Shown here in pieces: positions 1 through 12,940 of a stretch of DNA of 64,000 nucleotides. The position numbers and the translations under genes were made by a program. Position 1 is the stretch's first letter. Each line of letters starts with the position of its first letter. The stretch lies in NCBI GenBank assembly GCA_002633005.1, contig NMRA01000629.1, forward strand, positions 109,589 to 173,588. Direction: 5' to 3'. A model generated the notes under the pieces. That model ran no database searches, had not been told where the DNA came from, and worked only from the letters and a program-made list of their open reading frames with translations. This DNA is from Phoronis australis. Lineage: Eukaryota > Phoronida > Phoronidae.

Positions 1-374
1 TCACCCAGCATAAAATATTGGGGGGGGGGCTCGAATTGTTCACTATGCAGACCTTTTACTGAACGAGATCAAAGAGGACTAAGTAAAAAACGAGGCTACT
101 AGGTTCAGACCCACGAATTGTGCATCCGCGTTGACTTACCGTCGATTTTGTGTACTTTTATCTCTTTTAATCGGACTTTTTGTTATACCGAGGTGGACCT
201 TTTTGCCCANCGATTTTGTGTACTTTTATCTCTTTTAATCGGACTTTTTGTTATACCGAGGTGGACCTTTTTGCCCAATTCGCCAAATTGGGGGCTCTTT
301 CGAGGTTTTTGCACATCCAAATTGTTGTAAATAAATCCCACTCAGCGTTTCAAGGTCAAGATTATTCGTGAAAC
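1..374. other. 5' edge of window, no gene seen
   Basis: By comparison with the complete paralogue at 46942-48822 this should be intron of gene 1, whose first exon would lie left of the window. A run of ten G occurs near base 21. Apart from the duplicated stretch around the N at base 210, nothing is recognised. Confidence 0.4.
143..277. repeat. 67-base perfect direct duplication around a single N
   Basis: Bases 143-209 and 211-277 are identical by eye and are separated only by an N at 210. A perfect copy on each side of a one-base gap is what an assembler leaves when it abuts two overlapping contig ends. It is more likely an assembly artefact than a biological tandem repeat. Confidence 0.8.
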
Positions 375-850
375 AGTATTTCAAACACACTGTCGCTCAC
401 TGTTTTGAATGTGCAGCAGGTGGCGAAAGAGTAGGTTGTATGATCACTTATGCCAAAACTTAACTTATTATCTGTCTAACTTACGATCAAAAACCGATAA
501 CGTACTTCGTATTCATGAGAGGGGGTCATGAAGGAATGGAATGCAAAATTGTGCGCCAGTCTCCTTGGTGAGGAGTTATCCCTTCTGCATCGGTTACGGC
601 CAAACAGAAAGACACAAGAAACCTTCAAAAACGTAAATCTCTGAATACTTACAGATTTCTTGAAGATTCTTCTTCTTACGTCTTTGATGTGACTGGTAAA
701 TTTGGGTATTTTTTCTAAAAACTAAACAAGATCCAAACACATATTTTAATTATTTTCACAGGCGTTGATGCTACCATCCATGATTCGAAAGATGGAGATA
801 TTGTTTTGGTTATTGTTTAAGTTATTCGTCCACTTACTTTTAATGATGTG
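375..850 (+). repeat. Paralogous intron block (copy at 11875-12490)
   Basis: This stretch aligns along its length with 11875-12490, sharing a segment that begins ggaatggaatgc and one that runs through cttcaaaaacgtaaatctct. It lies just upstream of the splice acceptor of gene 1, so it is probably the 3' part of that intron. A shorter, more diverged copy of its central segment is inverted at about 16980-17130. It contains small ORFs, but they are not conserved between the copies, so it is treated as non-coding. Confidence 0.6.
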
Positions 851-888
851 TTATTGATGACACACTAATATGTTTTGCTACTTTTCAG

Positions 889-1151
889 TTTGCATTACAA
901 CCAAGGTGTCTGGTTATAGCGCCACGTGCGGGTATTGTGACGGAAACGATGTTAGAGATTTAACCAATGCCAGTCCAGATGACTGTGCGAGCAGTTGTGA
1001 CTGGCTCCTTTTCACATGTGTGGAATTTCTGTACAACAAAGAAACGCGTGTGTGCTACTTAAGGAACAAGTCTTGTGAAAACCCTTCCACTGGAGGTCCA
1101 GACTACTCGTTATACGTTGTGTACACTAAGAAATATATGTTTAGCATTTAA
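889..1151 (+). CDS. PAN/apple-like secreted protein, last exon (gene 1, partial)
   Basis: This is the terminal coding exon of a small secreted protein of the same family as the gene at 46942-48822. A pyrimidine-rich tract followed by cttttcag puts the acceptor at 887-888, and the exon opens in phase 1 exactly as in gene 3. The encoded module has six to eight cysteines in the PAN-like pattern (CGYC, DDCASSC, TCVEF, VCYL, KSC). PAN/apple modules bind proteins or carbohydrates outside the cell; the ligand here is unknown. Compared with gene 3, the stop after VVYTKK has mutated from TAA to TAT, so the protein gains six residues before the next stop. ATTAAA-type polyadenylation signals occur at about 1171 and 1199. 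The first exon is not in the window. Confidence 0.75.
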
Positions 1152-1329
1152 TTTGCAAGAAAATGTAGTTATTAAAAACATATCGTAATATTTTTCAATT
1201 AAAGTCCAAATGTCGCCTAATTTTACTAACTTTAAGTTGAGGTTTTACTTTATTCAAAACTAAGATGACCATGCTGCATGTTATTTAGTGAACACATGAT
1301 GTAATTCCTACAACATCCAAAAGAAATAT

Positions 1330-1440
1330 ATTATTATTTATATTGTAATTATTATTATTGTTGTTATTATTATTATTATTAGAATTAGTACTACTAGTAG
1401 TATCAGTACTATTGCTATTATTATTATTACTCTGCGTGTA
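1330..1440. repeat. ATT/TTA microsatellite tract
   Basis: Imperfect ATT/TTA triplets follow the 3' untranslated region of gene 1. Gene 3 has a GTT microsatellite at the equivalent position (49080-49131), so the tract predates the duplication and has changed its repeat unit. Confidence 0.7.
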
Positions 1441-1535
1441 CCAGCGCAGAGTCTTGTTATTCTTAGATTTTAATTATTTTCTTCTTCGAATTATTATTTT
1501 ACTTTTCATTTTAAAGACCTTAAAGTCCTTCTCTC

Positions 1536-2350
1536 ACGCGTTTTTAACCCTTATTACATGGTTAGAGGATGTTATAAGGATCCAAGAAGTACCTACCCCA
1601 TAACTAATACACGATCCGTACTCGAAAAAAGTTTAAATGAACGCGCCACTCACGATTCGCATCCGAAGAACCACCGCCATTTTGAACTTGCCGCGAACCC
1701 GGAAGTACAATTCATTCAGGAACCCAGGCCGAGAAAACGCCGTCAGTGCGACTGGAGCAGTGCTTGTACTGTCACCAGCCAGCAAACGGGGATAAAATAA
1801 TCGACAGCGCGCCTTAATTTTAATAAAATCAAACTACGGACAATTTTATCGAATTTGCTGAAGAAATGTGGCGAATAAATTTTGACAGAAATTATTTTGC
1901 CAGACTCGGGACCGCAGCCTATCGGACCCGGTGCGGATCGAGATCAGACACTGGCGAACGGTAAATGCATGCGGATGCAAGCTGTTTGTCGAAGTAAAAT
2001 GGTCAAATCATAAATGCTACATATATTCAAGGGTAGTTTCAGACACTTGCATGAAATTACGGGCTGGATAGTCCTGTGTCACACTGCCGCGGCAGACCTT
2101 AGTTAGCCTCAGTCACCAGCTACCAGTGAAGACTATCGTCAACATACAGCTTGTTAATAGGCCTATACAGCTTTGCGCCAAGGCTACCCTTAGGCCTAAC
2201 TGGTCGCTGGCCACAGCGCTTGCTCAAACGAGGTTTATTTAGAACTTGGGTACTTATGGCCAACTGTACAAAGTTGTTGGCTTTCAATAGAAAATTTCCC
2301 AGACTTTGTTTTAGCGCACCATGCCTAAAAGAATGGGGGGGCTGGAATTT
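1536..2350. repeat. Duplicated non-coding block D (copy at 53946-54645)
   Basis: The block begins near ttattacatggttagagg and aligns with 53946-54645 over about 700 bases, including the shared ggatccaagaagtaccta and cgcgaacccggaag segments. Both copies lie downstream of a PAN-like gene. No conserved reading frame was seen. Confidence 0.7.
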
Positions 2351-4129
2351 TTGGGAATGTCCATCTTTTACTACAAGATTCAGTGGGTATGTTCAGAGCT
2401 ATGAATTGCAGACTCTAAATTTTAGTACTTCCTGTCTTCTAGTGGAATATTGTCTCATTTTCTACTTTTTTCGGAATTCGTGCTTCTGAAACTGAGGCAG
2501 ACCTTTTTCAACTTCTCCAAAAAGGGGGCTCGTTCGAGCACATAAGTATGACAAGTCCAATACAACATGTTATCATTTTTTATTCATTACCCAAAATGAT
2601 TCAAACTTTTAACATAATAAGTAACTTAAAATGCACAATACTTTACAACATTTAGCATTACAAACACTATTCAACAGCAACAGTTTCCATGATATGAAAG
2701 TGGAAATACATGTAACTATTACCATGGTGACGGAATAGTGTTTCCTTACACCAGAAATTGACAAGCATCATTTAAAAAAAATATGAAGTTGCGAGGAACA
2801 AAAATTAGAGGCTTGAAGCTTCACAATCCAACATAGCTTATTTCTCAAATTAAGATTATTCATATTGTTGACTAGATAACCTGAATTAAGAAGCAATAAA
2901 TTACAAAACATCACTTGAAAGCAATTGAGACTCAAACTTTAGAAAAATATGAATCATTTTGTGACACCGAATCAAGTCTTGAACAGCAGTTGACAGTCAA
3001 ACAAAAAACCATTTCAAAATTATTTAACTATTTTTTTAGCTTAGTGTAAGATCACCCGAATGGGAAATTTACAGTAAAATAATTCGAATACATCTTATAT
3101 CTTTGCACAAAAAACACGAAAATTGAACAAAGTTTCTTTTTTGTAGCAACGTTTGTCAAAATGTATCAACGTTAAATCTTCACAAATTACAAAGTAGCCG
3201 ATTGAACTTGCCTTTGAGTTCAGCAAAAGTCGCCATGTTGTCGGTGCTGCCAGAAATGAGACGAAGTCCAACGGGAATTGTGAGCAAATTTATCACTTAA
3301 TGAGTAACAACTGCTAAGCTGAAATTTGGTGAACACTGTTAAATCGTGCAGAATAGTAAGTAAAGATACATGTATGTCTAACTAAATTTCACCGTAATTT
3401 GTTGGCTGGCAAAAACAATTTACACAAAGTTTTAAACTCGTAACTTATCCTGCTGTCTTCCAATGTGTCCGACGCGATCCAAACAAAGTGACCCAAATTT
3501 CGCCAAAAAACTTGCAATAACTTTACGCTGCTTGTCCCGATTTTTGATACTTAATAGATTTTTACTGAGTAGAATGCACTACCTTTCCGATGATAGCAAA
3601 GTACTTTTTCAAAACGAGAAAAAAAATAAAACCGAAAAAAATAAAACCGAAAAAATAGGTTTGACCCATATTGGTTCCTAGGCTCGACCGGCCTACGTAA
3701 GGAACTAAACACCAATGCTATTTTAACATACAAAGTACGCGTAACATTCCAAAAAACATCAACGACCACTAACTACAAACTATCAATACAGTACATATGC
3801 AAACGAATCACGAGATATTACTAACAAAACAAAATAATAAAGACTTTTCGAGCAAGCGATAGCACATTCAGTTACCAGGAAAAAATGGCGGCTTTCAGGA
3901 CAAGTTCCTGAACTGATGAGCCGGAAATGTGGGTACGGAAATAACCGATGACAACCGGTAATCATACGCTCAGAGAAAAGGGTCTAATACTGTTCAAAAA
4001 TTGCTTTTAGCAAGAAAGGCGAAAAGAATATAAAGAAAGGGTGTCGAAAATAAGATTTTATGTAGTAAGTATTTTCGGATACTGGAACCACATGGGCAGT
4101 TTGAGAGAAGGACTTTAATAAATCTCAAG
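2351..4129. other. Gene-free AT-rich stretch
   Basis: No conserved protein motif, RNA gene or repeat boundary was recognised. Short ORFs at 3463-3681 and 3551-3769 lie opposite each other over an A-rich tract and look accidental. Confidence 0.5.
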
Positions 4130-5390
4130 CTACACAACTCTCAAATTCAAAACTTTTCAAGTACTTTTGAGCCACACAAAATCTTTACAAAATGGCATAT
4201 TTTGACTAATAATGCACCGTAACAGTCTAATTTTCAAAATCCTATTTCTCATATAATTTCCAAGTACTTCTACTCAATTACAGTGTGAAGGTGTAAGTCT
4301 GGATGCATTCCAATCAGATGAATTACCTGTCTAAGTAATCCGGTCATCCAATCAGATTAAATAGTTCCAAAGTCATTGAGTGCCAACTCACATCCTAAGC
4401 TAGACACTTCAAATTCACAAATCTGATTTTATAAAGTTTCATGTCATCTGGTGCAACTGAAGGTCATTAAGAGCATTTTTTTCTTAAATTTTGGCCTAAT
4501 CATTCAACACTTATTCTGATGTGTCAAAGGTTAGACAGCCGTGATTCTCGGCATTAAACACACTTTTCACGAATTCTACTAAAATGACTTACATGTATAA
4601 TGCACTGGGAAGCGTCAATTAGTGCAAAGGTAATGAAATTTTAAAATGCTTCTTAGGCACATTTTACATGGATTTTTTTTCTGTTTCAGTGTACTGCTAA
4701 TCGCATTGTTTTTGAAGTAATCGGTTCATCCATCCAATCAGATGAAACAGGACTAATGTCATTAAGGGGAAACTAAGGTTTCAAATTTAGATACACGTAC
4801 CTGGTTGGTACATGGAATTAAGTTTCATGTCTCACGTGTCAGGACATTTGGTGCATCATGGCATAATTAGGTGCATTCATTTTTCTTCTGGAGCTGACCT
4901 TTTGATTCAGCGTATATTCTGATGCCCCAGCAGTTACACAACTATTATTCCTTGCTTACACACACTTTTCAAGGTATTTCTAACAATTCTACCAAAAGGC
5001 CACATAATGCAGAGGAAAGAGTCAATCAGTGCAAAGGCCACTTAATTTTCAAAATGCAATTTTCCTACATTTTTCAACTAATTCGCTTCAATTTCAGCAC
5101 TCAGGTGTACGCATACACGTCAATCAAATGCACTTCTTTATTTAGCAACTGGAGCATCCATTCAGATAAAATAGGTCTCAGAGGTCTTTGAGTGCAAACT
5201 TAAATTTGAAGTAGTCACTTTGTACTTACATGTGGGATTTATACATTGACCTGAGTTCAAATTCCAAAGCTTCAGGTCATTTGGGGCAACCATGGAGTAA
5301 TTAAAGGAATTTTTCTTCTGAAATGTTGACCTTCTCATTCTACTGTGCCAGCAGTTTATTATCTGTGATTCAGCATTATCCATATTTTTA
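4130..5390. repeat. Degenerate tandem repeat, about 390-425 bases, three copies
   Basis: Three successive units share landmarks in the same order: catccaatcagat-like sequence at about 4345, 4731 and 5156, and a gtcattTggtgcaac-like sequence followed by a T-rich ttcttct stretch at about 4445, 4850 and 5277. Spacing is about 386 and 425 bases. The units are strongly diverged, so the array is old. No coding potential is shared between units. Confidence 0.65.
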
Positions 5391-5539
5391 TTTTCTATTA
5401 CAGTTCAATATAATTCTACTATGGTGCACAAGCCAGTCGATAAAATGTACAATTTTCCAAAAAGTCTCACTAACGCAGAGTAATTATTCTCATTTTCATA
5501 CAGTGTTTCTATCATTAATACTATTATTCTTATATTTTG

Positions 5540-5570
5540 ATGTGTATTATTATTATTATTATTATATTAA
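5540..5570. repeat. ATT microsatellite
   Basis: A short pure ATT/TTA run in otherwise unremarkable AT-rich sequence. Confidence 0.7.
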
Positions 5571-5739
5571 TCACCATTGCCATTATTATAGTGCTATTAC
5601 TGGAAATCATATATGATGCTTTTAATATAAATAATGGATTCAGTAATATTTAAACTACATGTACAGTACACCCACGAATGTAACTCTTTCAAAATTTATT
5701 GGTTATTTTTCTTTCTCTTATTCTCGGTGTCACTTTAAT

Positions 5740-7270
5740 TGTATGGGATATTGTAACCATTAATTTAAATATACAGTGTCTGATATCTGCGGACTGATTG
5801 TTAAAGTTTCGCCTGTGTCTCATCCGTGGGGACGGTCGTTTTAATAAGGACGAGTACTATTTCGTCTCCGTCTATAACACTTTTAATATTTTGTGACCCA
5901 TCATTGTTAAAAATGTAGTTGAAATACAGTATGTTGATTGTGATACAGCTACAAATTAAAGACTGGTGAAATCTGATCCCCATCATTGACTATTATGTTG
6001 TTCACTGATCTTGTCTCGTGTATTCTCTCTCATCAAAGTTGTTGTGGTTTGTACTACAAGGTATGATAATAAAGTATAAAAAAGATGTGCATGTGACTCA
6101 TAAAAAGCTAATTTTGTGGTTATTTGTTGGATGGAACAGGCTTCTTGAAGTTCAAATACTCAGAGATGCATCACAATGCAACCCTTTCATCAAAACAATT
6201 GCAATGAACAACTTCGCATAAAACGTCATTCTCCATAAGTCGCTTTTCACTTGGTCCTGAATACTTGCTCATTTTTTAAAATGTTTTCGGTTAAGTCGTC
6301 GTTCCTGAGAAGAAGCTTTCTTTAATTTATCGCTGAATTTTATCCCGCATGCAGGTGTTTCCACACACCTACACGGAATACAATTCCACTGAGTTGAAGC
6401 AATTCCACGGAGACGAGGTTCTCCCAAGTTGGAAGTCATTAGCCTCGCAGATTCTTGTACAAATGTAAATAATCTCAACTTCTGTTGAAACTTGGATTAG
6501 AAAACCATCAAGCATACTGATTTAGAAAGCGGCCGCAACTACACGTAAGTGTACCTGTGTAATTTGAAGTATTTTCGTTGGGGGCTACTTGCACTTGCTT
6601 TCTGTCAAAAATCAGAAATTCACGAAACTGCACTTATTTTTCCATGTAGTGGATGTATGAACTTTTATGTGGGTTTGTTTAAAAGATAGCTATGATTTGA
6701 GGTTGTGCGTAGATAGGGAGAGAACGAATACATTAAGTAATTAATATATTATATGGTAAAAACATCATCTAAAAATACATGTAGATATTGTCGTCAAAAA
6801 TACGTGTAAACAAGTTTAACCCCACGCTTTAAACGTATATATACATATATTTTGAGCAACTTAAATGGAACTATATGTACTAATTACTTTATTAACCTTT
6901 ATTTTGACAGTATAAAAGTCACATGATAAATGGACTGTCCACTGAGAAATCAGGTGGAAGTTTATGAAATCTTAAGTTAATATTTGTAAAGAAACACCTT
7001 GCTGAAATAGGTATATTAATCAAACTCAAGCTGCAAATGTCTGTAGAAAGCGTGGCTCAAACTCGTCATCTTGGTTATTTGTGCTGAATTTGTTTGCGCG
7101 ATCTGAGCTCTGAAGCCAGGTGACATGCAGTAATCTGTGGAACACCGAAAAACCGATCTCAGCACAATTTTGATGGAAGCTTTCAACTTCACCCATGGCT
7201 CATTTTGTGGCGGTTTTCTGGGTATTGTTTGCGTGTGAGATTAAACTGGAAATGTCATGGTTGACGCCGT
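5740..7270. repeat. Duplicated block E with a LINE zinc-finger relic
   Basis: The block is homologous to 17160-19330 and 49321-50330. At about 5810-5880 the + strand retains a degraded trace of the LINE C-terminal zinc-finger segment, seen best in the third copy as CAYC followed by EDEYHFVCVC (about 49360-49440). The remainder (6260-6560 and 6740-7100) is shared non-coding sequence. The block sits between PAN-like genes in all three places, so it is part of the local duplication unit. Confidence 0.65.
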
Positions 7271-8300
7271 TTATCAAATATGCGTATCTTTCGTGTATCC
7301 CGGATGTTGACAGTACTAAGACATGTGACGGGACCAAGGAAACTAGCATTGTAACGCTAGTGTTACTAATCACATTACATGAACATGTTTATTTATTTTA
7401 TCATACATGTACATAGAATACAGCACCAGTTGACATGAGCCAACAACTTCCCCATCATCTTAGGTTTACATGTACATTGGCCAAATCTTGCGCTAACAGG
7501 ATTTACACACAAGTTGACGAGAAAGCGTGCATCGTTTTACCCCAGAGTATCCAGCAAAACCCTTGGCACATCAAAAGATGATGATGCCGATAAAGACTGA
7601 AGTGTGCTGGATGAGATAATTGCTGTCGTAAACCAAGTTCTGCCGTCAACGTGACAGTAAACAGTTTGTCAAATTTTATGAATATCCTCCAAGAAACTTG
7701 GAAGAAATTAAGAAAGCGCAAAGAAATCCATAATTATCAGTAGTGAACTCCAACGCAGTTGAATTTGTGTGACTTAAAATCAACGAACATTCCGAAATGA
7801 TAACACAACAGTTTGATGTTCTTGTTGTATGACATATTGACTTTCCGAAGTTCATGTAATTAGCTTTGACAAGAGGTATCAAACAACAATTTACGTTTTG
7901 TGTTTTTGCGATTTTGTTACAAATCGTCTATTCTCGCCGCTGTCTGTCAACCATTCGCTGGGAGTCTTAGTTAGTTAAATTTTGTAAATTGTCCACCAGG
8001 ATGTGTGACATGTGTGTTCCAATTGTGACGTATTAAGCGAATGTGGCTAGTATCCATTGGTTGTCAAATGTCATGTTATTCAGACATTGGTTCAAAATCA
8101 TGAAGATGCATTCTAGAAAATATGCATGCACAGATGCCGATATAAATGAGCGTCTTTTGGTAAATCGTTAAAAACATATGGAAATATTTCCATGAGGTTA
8201 GACTAAGAGTAGCTGTGACGCAACCTACATGTACATGTGCATGTATACAATGTATGAAAACTAACTGTTGATAGCAGGGTTGGTGCAGCGACGTTGCCAA
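7271..8300. repeat. Duplicated blocks F and G
   Basis: Bases 7480-7960 align with 50900-51420 (shared aaaccaagttctg and ttgacaag segments). Bases 8041-8300 align with 21421-21740 (shared gttattcaga-attggttcaaa). The reading frames are broken differently in each copy and no protein family was recognised. Confidence 0.55.
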
Positions 8301-9232
8301 TAACTTCTGGTGAAGATATTTATTTTAATTTGAAATAGTGACGATATATTCTGTGGCTTTCTATTAGGAATGTCCCAAAAAAACATAAAAACGTTGTTAC
8401 AACTTCGCCATTAGAATCAGGACTCTTTTACATATTCTGACTGTCTGTGCTTTTTTACACAAGTAACAGTGTGCTCCACCTAGTTTCATTTTAAGAGTCA
8501 ACATCAGTCTCACGGAGGAACTGGAAGGCGTTTTCGGAAACTGTTGTTAGCTTCAACAAGAATTATGAAACAAAAAGACCTCTAGTTTCTGTGACAAAAC
8601 GACAATTCTCGTTGAAATCTGTCAGACTTTCGCAGAGATCACGACAGCTCACTGCACTAGTTTGATACGCGTTTAATACTCAGCCACTTACAGTACGGAG
8701 TGAGACATGAAATGAAGTGCAGCCGTTGTCATAGATATCTATACCTGAAATCTTCAAAGATAAAAGCCCCCTCACAGGAGACCACCTTGCTTAATACATA
8801 TAGGCCTTCATGTAGTCAGTAATTCAAAGAGCTGTTAAGTTGTCGCTAGTGACATTTCTATAAATTGATCAAACTGTTGGTCTGCATAGAAAAAACATTT
8901 CCGCAAAAATGTCAAGCGAAAAGTTAACAAGGAATCACGTGCTACTTCAGGCCACGTACCAGAAAGTTGTATTAATTTCGTCTCAAATTTCCAAACAATG
9001 TTAAATGCAGTCATTTGTTTCCTCATCAGGGTTTTGCGAGGGCTATTGTTTTAAAAGGCTTGCTTAATGTTTGAAATAGCTTTGTCACAATCAATCAAAT
9101 ACTGTTTGAATACTAATCGTCAAAATCGCGTACACATCGGTCACTTTTAATCATGTGACAGATTTAGAAAATTCTTGAAAAACAGTATTTGGAAGATTGG
9201 GTTTGCTCATTGGACGTAAATTTCCCACGAGG
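8301..9232. other. Upstream region of gene 2
   Basis: No gene is seen. Bases 8780-9060 align with 46440-46740, the region upstream of gene 3 (shared aatgtcaag and ccaaacaatgtt segments). The duplication therefore includes 5' flanking sequence and possibly distal regulatory sequence. Confidence 0.5.
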
Positions 9233-9233
9233 A

Positions 9234-9244
9234 CTATATATTTT
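9234..9244 (+). promoter_or_regulatory. TATA box of gene 2
   Basis: The sequence ctatatatttt lies about 70-80 bases before the ATG at 9313. This fits a TATA element with a start site near 9265-9275 and a short 5' untranslated region. It is inferred from sequence and position only. Confidence 0.45.
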
Positions 9245-9312
9245 GCTACAATTGTCTTAATATAGCTAATCGAGAAGGCGTATTTTCACCCGTACACTGA
9301 CAGAACTTCAGC

Positions 9313-9667
9313 ATGGATTCCAAACCTAGCAAAACATCGTTAAGGATGTGTTCCTTCAACGCTTTCCTTGTTTTGATCTTGTGTGTTGCCCCCTCGCACG
9401 GTGAAGCACGTGGCCAGTTCTTTGAGTTAAGGAAAGGGACAGTTCCGGGGTATGCGCAGTTAGTCTCAAGCTCCACCACATGGACGCTTTTGGGCTGTGC
9501 GTCCATTTGTTTTAAAGACAAGATGTGCGATGCTTTTGCCTATTCGCAGCAGAGTACGGGTTGTCGCACGTTCTGTGTCAACGATCAGATGGCCGAAGAA
9601 GACAAAAATGTAACTGAATGGAGTCATTACGAGAAACGGGGACTCGTTCAAGGAAGTTGCACACCAG
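9313..9667 (+). CDS. PAN/apple-like secreted protein, first exon (gene 2, 3' part missing)
   Basis: The exon encodes 118 residues plus one base. The start ATG is preceded by cagc, as in gene 3. A hydrophobic stretch at about residues 14-30 (FLVLILCVAPSHG) is a likely signal peptide. The mature part contains a cysteine-rich PAN-like module (GCASICF, MCDAFAY, GCRTFC) and then the YEKRGLV segment shared with gene 3. It ends at ccag|gtatga, phase 1, the same donor position as in gene 3. The matching second exon should lie near 12490 after the conserved intron block, but homology stops at about 12470 and no VSGY-type exon is seen before 21 kb. Gene 2 is therefore probably 3'-truncated, or it splices to something unrecognised. 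Confidence 0.75.
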
Positions 9668-11874
9668 GTATGATACCAACTGGAGCAAACTCCAATTTTA
9701 TTTGAATACCGCTAGCAAACATATTGTACTAAAATGTTTTCAAGTCCAGGTTATCCAGCTCCATTAATTTCTGTGAATGAGACTCGTTTTACAAAATCGA
9801 GCTAAAACTTAATTCCAATGATAATAAGAACCAAATTCCTACTGAGACAGCATGCTATTAAGATACTGATCTCAAACTGCTGTGGTCTAATTGGTGATGC
9901 AACAACTGACATTTTGTTGGTGCGGAGACCAGGCACACAAGTTGTCTTGTCACGTATCATTTGATGCACACAACATGGTCTCAAAGAAAAAAGAACTTCC
10001 AGTTCTTAGCAAACCAAGAACTCACTTATCGTCTGAGTACAGAACAAGTGGAGACCACTCACATAGCCGCAAATAGTCTGAATCAACGATCTTTCTTTTT
10101 GGAATGGACGTAGATTGATATCTGCTTTAAAAATGCAACTAACTTAGTTCTTCAATTATCACAAAGCATTGTTTTCGACGTTTTTTGGTTCAGGTCTCAG
10201 TGAAGGTACATTGTACGTTCAATCGTAGACTAACACGTTTACTTTAATGGATCGCTACTGTACGAGTGTGGGTCGTTCCGGTCACCATCTTAATCTGAAG
10301 CTGTTGTTGTTTATTGTTTTTTTTCGAATTGGATATTTATAAAATAGTGATATTCATGCATACACGTATATATGTTCTCACACAAATACTTAGCTACGTA
10401 ATTATGAGTTGTTTCTCGTAAACTACGTTACCACACCTTTTGGAAGAGCCTGAACTTGCCATTAATCAGTGTAGATTATACACTCACTAAAATCAAATAT
10501 CATTTTTTCCGTAAACTAATTTAACATGATTTTTACATTCAGAAGATAACTTGTTAAAATCTCCCGTATATAGTGTGATAGGCTGTTGAAAGAGGTGCTA
10601 AGACTGAAGCTGAAAATGGACTATTCCCAACATTCAGCCAAGGCCATAGGTCGGGGAGTACATTGGAACCTTTGTCGCGTTTGTTGACTAATTTACCGGT
10701 GATTATTTGGAATCCAATATGGCAGAGCAACTTTAATCTTGTATGAAAAATTTAACAAGTTTCAAGAAAAAGCAATTTCATTCGAATATTTTAAAACTTT
10801 AGAAAGTAGGACAGTCACTGCCGCCAATAAATTAACGGTGCAATTTTGAATAATTTTGCAATACATTGACTGTTTGAAAAGAAAAAATATCAATATTGGC
10901 CATATTTCTATTCGAATTTGAGGAAAATTTACCGTAGATCCCCTATTAGGGAGACGTCACGCTGAAAACTTAGCATTTGCCAAAGGTTAATTCCTCTGTG
11001 AGGGGTCTTTTGAACCATCCGCTATGCTTAATTCTTGAATTGGAATTGGAAAAGGCGTGTTTGAACTCCCTGAAACATTAATTAATATAAAATACACAAA
11101 AATTGTCCCTTTGCAGTACAATTCATGACAGCGCCCTTTCGCAAAAATTCTGGCAGTGAATCTGAGTGGTACGTTCTATCTGCACTCATGTAGGATCAGA
11201 AAAGTTCCAGCGTTTCTTATTATTTTCCTGATGTGCGCTCCTTGACAGTTTAATATTCATCCGCGTGCATGAGACAGGCGTTGAGCCGGTAGGTCTTCGT
11301 CCCGCGTCTAAGAAAGCACATCCAGCGAGGCACGAACGGCAGAGTTCTTGTAGTGCACTCACTATTTTGACACTTAAAAAGACGTCGGTAACTGGCGACG
11401 TATCGTTGAAAAATGGCAATCCCGACGAAATGCATGAAACTCTTTGGAGAAGATTATGGTAAAGTCATCGAAAAATACAATAGTGTATGTCTTAATTTGC
11501 TTCCAATAGGGCCGCAAACGGAAGTACACTGTAAACCACTCCGTTTAAAAAATACATGTAAAACCATTTGTCCTTAGCCCCGTTTCATGAAATTTCTTAA
11601 GGAAAAAATTAAGACTGGACATGCTCTAAGCTCAGACCTAATGTCAGCCTGCAACGGAGTAAGCTTAAAATTGCACTTTTGGTCTAGATCGACCACAATT
11701 TACTAGTAGATCAACTCTGAAAACTGGTGTGGAACAAATATCTTTTCACAATCTAAATGTCTCTGAAATCGAAGATCGTCTGCTTTGAGAACTGGCAAAG
11801 CGGCAGAGACTCGTAGACTCAGTGCAGTGCATCATACTTAGACATGCGAAACGATATTTTCCAGTCGTACCTGT
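9668..11874. other. Probable intron of gene 2
   Basis: No exon with PAN-like cysteines and no transposon motif was recognised. Short opposed ORFs at 11186-11462 cover one GC-richer patch and have no recognisable motif. Confidence 0.45.
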
Positions 11875-12490
11875 AGCAAGGTCCTCACACATCCAAACTG
11901 TTGTAAATAAATCCCACTAAGCGTTTCAATGCCAAGAGTATTCTTGAAACCGTATTTCAGAAACAGCACCTCGCTCACTTTTTTGAATGAGCAGCAGGTG
12001 GCAAAAGCGTAGTTTGTACGCTCACTTATGCCAAAACCCAACTTATTATCTGTCTTAGTTACAACCAAAATCCAATATCGTACTTTGTATTCATAAAACA
12101 GGACCATGGAGGAATGGAATGCCAAATTGTGCGCCAGTCTCCTTGGTGAGGAGATATCCTTTCTGCGCCGTTTGCCGTTGACGATGTTTACGGCTTACGA
12201 GACCGACACAAGAAACCTTCAAAAACGTAAATCTCTGAATTCTTATAGAGTTCTTGAAGATTCTTCTTCTTACTTCTTTGATGTGACTGGCAAATTTAGG
12301 TATTTTTTTTCCTAAAACCTAAACAAGATCCAAACACAGATTTTAATTATTTTCATAAGCGTTGATGCTGCCATCCATGATTCGAAATATGGAGAAATTG
12401 TTTTGGCTACTGTTGAAATAAAAGTTGGTTGCCTAGTTAATTATGTGTTATCGATGGCATCACATCAGTTTTGCAATAATCTAAGTCTAA
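11875..12490 (+). repeat. Paralogous intron block of gene 2 (copy at 375-850)
   Basis: The block aligns with 375-850 from gene 1. Homology fades at 12450-12480, just where the branch point, acceptor and second exon would be expected. The ORF here (from the ATG at 12106) is not open in the other copy. Confidence 0.6.
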
Positions 12491-12940
12491 ATTGTTGCAT
12501 AGTTGTCGTTAATTTAGATTTTTGAATTATACTATAGCACTCTTTAAGGTTGATATAGCTTTATATGCCGCGATTTCCTTAAAAATTCGTCAGGATTCTG
12601 GTAAGTAAATTTCTCCGTACCAACCCTCAAATGGTTAAACCGTTCAACGCAATATTGCGGCTTGGGGACGAGGCTGATCCCGTGAGTGACCTTCACATAG
12701 TTCTACAGCATTCAACCCTGATATTTCGCGGGAATGGCTGCGCCAGTTTGCACTGTGTATTTCTGGTTGTCCACTCAAGATTTGATAGAATGAATGACTT
12801 GTGATCGAACACGGAAATCATGGAAGCAGTAATTTCATTGCCTCATTTTCATTTTATCATTTTTGTCCGTAATGGAATCAACAAATGAGACCCTTGAGGT
12901 AGAGTTTCGGATAAGCCTGCGACTTCTCGGCAATATGAGT
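12491..12940. other. Sequence between intron block and LINE insertion
   Basis: The expected second PAN exon is absent. Nothing else was recognised. Confidence 0.45.

Noticed and set aside
1358-1603. 81-codon leucine-rich ORF
   Set aside because: Translation of the ATT/TTA microsatellite; low complexity only.
12106-12315. Short ORF starting ATG GAG GAA TGG
   Set aside because: The paralogous copy at 536-720 has indels that break the frame, and the segment lies in an intron.
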